From NCBI RefSeq assembly GCF_003985155.1, contig NZ_ML133686.1, forward strand, positions 528,001 to 592,000: a stretch of 64,000 nucleotides of DNA. Direction: 5' to 3'. The position numbers and the translations under genes were made by a program. A model generated the notes under the pieces. The model saw only the letters and a program-made list of their open reading frames with translations, was not told where the DNA came from and searched no databases. Positions 61,579 to 64,000 of the stretch are shown here, piece after piece; the first letter of the stretch is position 1; each line of letters begins with the position of its first letter. Source of the DNA: Rhizobium vallis. Lineage in GTDB: Bacteria > Pseudomonadota > Alphaproteobacteria > Rhizobiales > Rhizobiaceae.

Positions 61579-62679
61579 TCAGTGAGCCGCGCAGACTTGA
61601 CCCAGTCCCGCTCGCGTCGACGCCTGAGAGAACTCGTCGAATTGGAAATGGAAGGTGCCGGGTGTACGCAGCCTGTAGGTTCCAAACTTGAAATATGGGC
61701 CGACCAACGGCCGGGGATCGTTCTTCCTCAGCGTGGCGCCGATATTGCCTCTGACGGACACGATCTTCTGGCCATTCGCCCAGATGTCGATCTCCCCGGG
61801 ACGCCGCGGTCCATACTCGTTGTCGGTGCGTCCTGGCTTGATGCGGTAGACCATGTCGACCCAGTCCTTGCGGGGGTCCGGCAGCGAGCGGTTGTCTTCC
61901 GGCTCTATGTCGATGTCCGCCTTGCCGATGTACTTTCCGGGTTCCGCCACGAAGGAAAAAGCGTTGAACTGTCCGACCAGGGCGGGGTCGCCCAGTCCGA
62001 GCGCTTGCGACAACTGCTGGGAGTCGGATGGCTGCGCCTCGGGCCCCAGGCTGTCCATCAGATTCTGCTTGAAGAACTGCTGCGAAAGGTCCGGCTGCGT
62101 TTTGGTGAAGAGGTCAAGAGACTGCAGCGAATTGATCGCGTTGACTGTACGCTCGTCGCGAGGAAGATTTCCGAGCAAGGCCTGGGCCGAAAGCAAGGCA
62201 TCCGGATCGCCTTCCGCCCTTGCGACCACGCGCCGGACGTTGTTGTCCTGCACGGTGATGTGGAAGACTCCGTTGTCAAATCGCTGAGCAATCATCGGGC
62301 TGCCGTCGCCCGGACCCTTCCACTGACCAATCACCGAACGGGCGCTGCCTGTCATCGGTACGTCGCCCGTTATCCTGAAGCTGAAACCATACCAAACCTC
62401 GTCACCGAAAATCGGCCACGTCTTCTTGGTGGTTCTCAACTCGGCGCGCTGGCAGTCGTCTTCGCATTCGAGACCGTTGTCGCCGTCCGTCGTGACGATG
62501 TCGATGGCAGCGCTTCCGCAGCGTCCGGGTTTCTCGAACTGGTACTGACGCGACAGAATCTGCTGCGTCGTCCAATTTGTCGTATTCAGCCTATCTGAAT
62601 CGAAGCTATCCTTGAGCCCTGCTGCGCAGGCGGCACCGCCGGAAAGAGCAATGACGAATGTCAGAAACGCACCTCGCAT
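61579..62679 (-). CDS. Secreted polysaccharide lyase (heparin lyase I-type fold)
   Basis: This 366-residue protein has a signal peptide (about 1-19, GGAACA-A). The Polysacc_lyase (PF14099) pattern is visible: an early RAELRTTKK segment after CEDDCQ, WYGFSFRITGD, VIGQWKG, and the C-terminal PGEIDIWANGQKIVSVRGNIG...PYFKFGTYR strand set. Such rhizobial lyases cut acidic polysaccharides by beta-elimination, possibly the cell's own exopolysaccharide or plant pectic material. A central 100-residue insert (about 155-260) is unusual in length. It is monocistronic and divergent from a diguanylate cyclase gene. Confidence 0.8.
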   Translation of the reverse strand: MRGAFLTFVIALSGGAACAAGLKDSFDSDRLNTTNWTTQQILSRQYQFEKPGRCGSAAIDIVTTDGDNGLECEDDCQRAELRTTKKTWPIFGDEVWYGFSFRITGDVPMTGSARSVIGQWKGPGDGSPMIAQRFDNGVFHITVQDNNVRRVVARAEGDPDALLSAQALLGNLPRDERTVNAINSLQSLDLFTKTQPDLSQQFFKQNLMDSLGPEAQPSDSQQLSQALGLGDPALVGQFNAFSFVAEPGKYIGKADIDIEPEDNRSLPDPRKDWVDMVYRIKPGRTDNEYGPRRPGEIDIWANGQKIVSVRGNIGATLRKNDPRPLVGPYFKFGTYRLRTPGTFHFQFDEFSQASTRAGLGQVCAAH

Positions 62680-62833
62680 ACTGATCCCCGGTCAACGAGC
62701 CACGGCGAATTATTATCATATGCTCGAGCGGATTGAAGTTCGGACAAGAAGGCCTTTTAAATTGGCCGCCGCCGTCAGGGAGAGCTTAACTTTCATCGGT
62801 TAGGGTGTTTTCGTCGTTTTGGTGAAATAGCGC

Positions 62834-63805
62834 ATGGCTGACGAAGAAATACTTCCTTCAGAGGTTCTGACCTCGATATTGATGCGAATGTTCGAGTTTG
62901 CGCCGATAGCGATGGCAATCTCAACCAGCGACACGGAGACATCGAGCTACCTCAAGGTAAACGATGCCTATCTGCGCCTGACAGGCCTGAAGTGGGATGA
63001 TATTCGCGGCAGGACGCTGACATCCGAGGGGGCTGCCATCAGCAGCCCGGCGCGTGATCGCAGACACCGCATGCTCGAGGAAGATGGCGGTTACGTGTTG
63101 GAGGAGGTCGATATCCGGCACGCCGACGGCACGGTCATCCCGACGCTGATTTCCGCTCAGCGCACGATCGTGGATGATGTTTCCTTCGATGTTGAAGTTA
63201 TTCTCGATGTTTCCGCACGTGTTCGACACCAGCATGAAATCGAACTTGCACTGCGCGCGTCGGCACGAACCGATACGCTCTCAGGGCTTCCCAACCGGGC
63301 CTGTTTCGACGAAGTGCTCTCCGAACATGTGGAGCGGATGCACGAGAGCGAAAAGCGCCTTGTGCTGGCATTCATCGATTTCAACGGGTTCAAGGCCGTC
63401 AACGATACGATGGGCCACGCAGCCGGCGATGAGGTGCTCAGAACCATTGCCAGCCGTTTTCGAGACAGTTTCCGAACAAATGACTTCATCGCACGTATTG
63501 GGGGCGACGAATTTGTCGTTCTGCTTGAGGTCGATCCGGCCCATTTGAACGACGTCGAGCCGACGCTGACCAATGCGATGGACCGCATTTTCAAACCGAT
63601 GGCGATCGAAGGCGCCGTGGTCGAACTCGGCGCCGCAGTCGGTGTCACGATGCTGCAGCCGGACGACGACGTGACGTCATTCATGAAGCGTGCCGACAGC
63701 TATATGTATCTTGCCAAGCAGACGGGCGAGCGGCTCGCACTGGTCTGGCTTGGCCATCCCGGTCTTGCCCACGCCGGCGGCAGGGTGGTCCGGAGCCGCC
63801 GTTAG
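62834..63805 (+). CDS. PAS-GGDEF diguanylate cyclase
   Basis: In this 323-residue cytoplasmic protein, residues 18-135 form a PAS domain (APIAMAISTSDTETSSYLKVNDAYLRLTG, then YVLEEVDIRHADGT) with a linker helix leading to the GGDEF domain. ARTDTLSGLPNRACF, FIDFNGFKAVNDTMGHAAGD and IARIGGDEFVVL (GGDEF at 223-227) are intact. It should make c-di-GMP. It is divergent from the polysaccharide lyase gene, which suggests joint control of matrix production and release. Confidence 0.9.
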   Translation: MADEEILPSEVLTSILMRMFEFAPIAMAISTSDTETSSYLKVNDAYLRLTGLKWDDIRGRTLTSEGAAISSPARDRRHRMLEEDGGYVLEEVDIRHADGTVIPTLISAQRTIVDDVSFDVEVILDVSARVRHQHEIELALRASARTDTLSGLPNRACFDEVLSEHVERMHESEKRLVLAFIDFNGFKAVNDTMGHAAGDEVLRTIASRFRDSFRTNDFIARIGGDEFVVLLEVDPAHLNDVEPTLTNAMDRIFKPMAIEGAVVELGAAVGVTMLQPDDDVTSFMKRADSYMYLAKQTGERLALVWLGHPGLAHAGGRVVRSRR

Positions 63806-63810
63806 AGCCT

Positions 63811-63843
63811 TTCCTGGTCAGAATGCTGCAATCTGACCAGGAA
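63811..63843. terminator. Strong hairpin after the diguanylate cyclase gene
   Basis: TTCCTGGTCAGA and TCTGACCAGGAA form a perfect 12-bp stem with a 9-base loop, 5 bases after the stop codon. It lacks a T-run, so it may be a factor-assisted terminator or a dispersed palindrome. Confidence 0.5.
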
Positions 63844-63962
63844 GGATCCTGGAGTTTGATTGCGACTTCCCTCACGCGCTCGATCATTGCATCGGCCACA
63901 ACGTGGTGGCCGATGCGCTGCTGCAGATGGGTGAGACGCGGTAGAGCCTTGCCAGGCTATGA

Positions 63963-64000
63963 TTAGCCGTCGTCGGAATCGCCGTCCGAGTCATCGCCGC
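63963..64000 (-). CDS. C-terminal end of a gene cut by the window edge
   Basis: Reading leftward from the window end, one frame gives an acidic GDDSDGDSDDG tail and then TAA at 63963. This could be the last residues of a protein with an Asp/Ser/Gly-rich C-terminus. With so few codons visible, it is tentative. Confidence 0.3.
   Translation of the reverse strand, partial: GDDSDGDSDDG

Noticed and set aside
1..64000. CRISPR arrays, rRNA, tRNA, insertion sequences with transposases
   Set aside because: I looked for regularly spaced repeats, cloverleaf or rRNA-like sequence and transposase motifs and saw none that I could support.

Overview
This is a GC-rich alphaproteobacterial window. Its gene families, its CTAGAGC-bounded mosaic palindromes and its abundance of ABC sugar importers point to Rhizobium, most likely the R. 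etli / R. leguminosarum group. That assignment is inferred from gene content and repeat style, because no rRNA or tRNA gene is present. Most genes have clear Shine-Dalgarno sites and many overlap their neighbours at ATGA or TGATG junctions.

Left edge (1-9,061). A YcaO-family gene is cut by the window start and lies downstream of a class III cyclase/ATPase/TPR regulator. Next come a hypothetical gene, a PAS-GGDEF diguanylate cyclase and two stretches of decayed duplicated sequence. An AT-richer two-gene island follows, encoding a KAP-like P-loop NTPase and a HEPN-like protein. This pair is the best candidate for an undescribed (defence-like) system.

Tryptophan catabolism (9,295-22,841). After the periplasmic protease Prc come two divergent operons. 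The rightward one carries a 2-aminobenzoyl-CoA monooxygenase/reductase fusion, an SDR, a MarR regulator, an aryl-CoA ligase, tryptophan 2,3-dioxygenase, kynureninase and a RidA-like protein. The leftward one carries kynurenine formamidase, a thioesterase, a cupin, an FAH-family hydrolase and an SDR. Together they encode tryptophan -> N-formylkynurenine -> kynurenine -> anthranilate -> anthraniloyl-CoA -> dearomatised product. A 20-bp palindrome between the operons is a likely MarR operator.

Carbohydrate uptake (22,960-45,609). A CHASE-GGDEF-EAL protein is followed by an Opp-type ABC importer operon headed by a GH51 arabinofuranosidase and an ArsR-like regulator with a large sensory domain. 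Then come a VapBC module, a run of orphan immunity-type genes (Imm53, ankyrin), a di-heme peroxidase and an AcpA-like phosphatase. An enolase-superfamily enzyme, a GntR regulator and a CUT1 sugar importer share an identical 16-bp operator; the importer's binding-protein gene carries a frameshift.

Right part (45,740-64,000). This part holds a GNAT, an MFS transporter, an SDR, GlgX, topoisomerase IB with a stand-alone LigD-type polymerase, a GST, small DUF proteins and UdgX. Cardiolipin synthase with an EEP hydrolase, LysR and AraC regulators, a secreted polysaccharide lyase and a PAS-GGDEF cyclase complete it. The tail of another gene is cut by the right edge.
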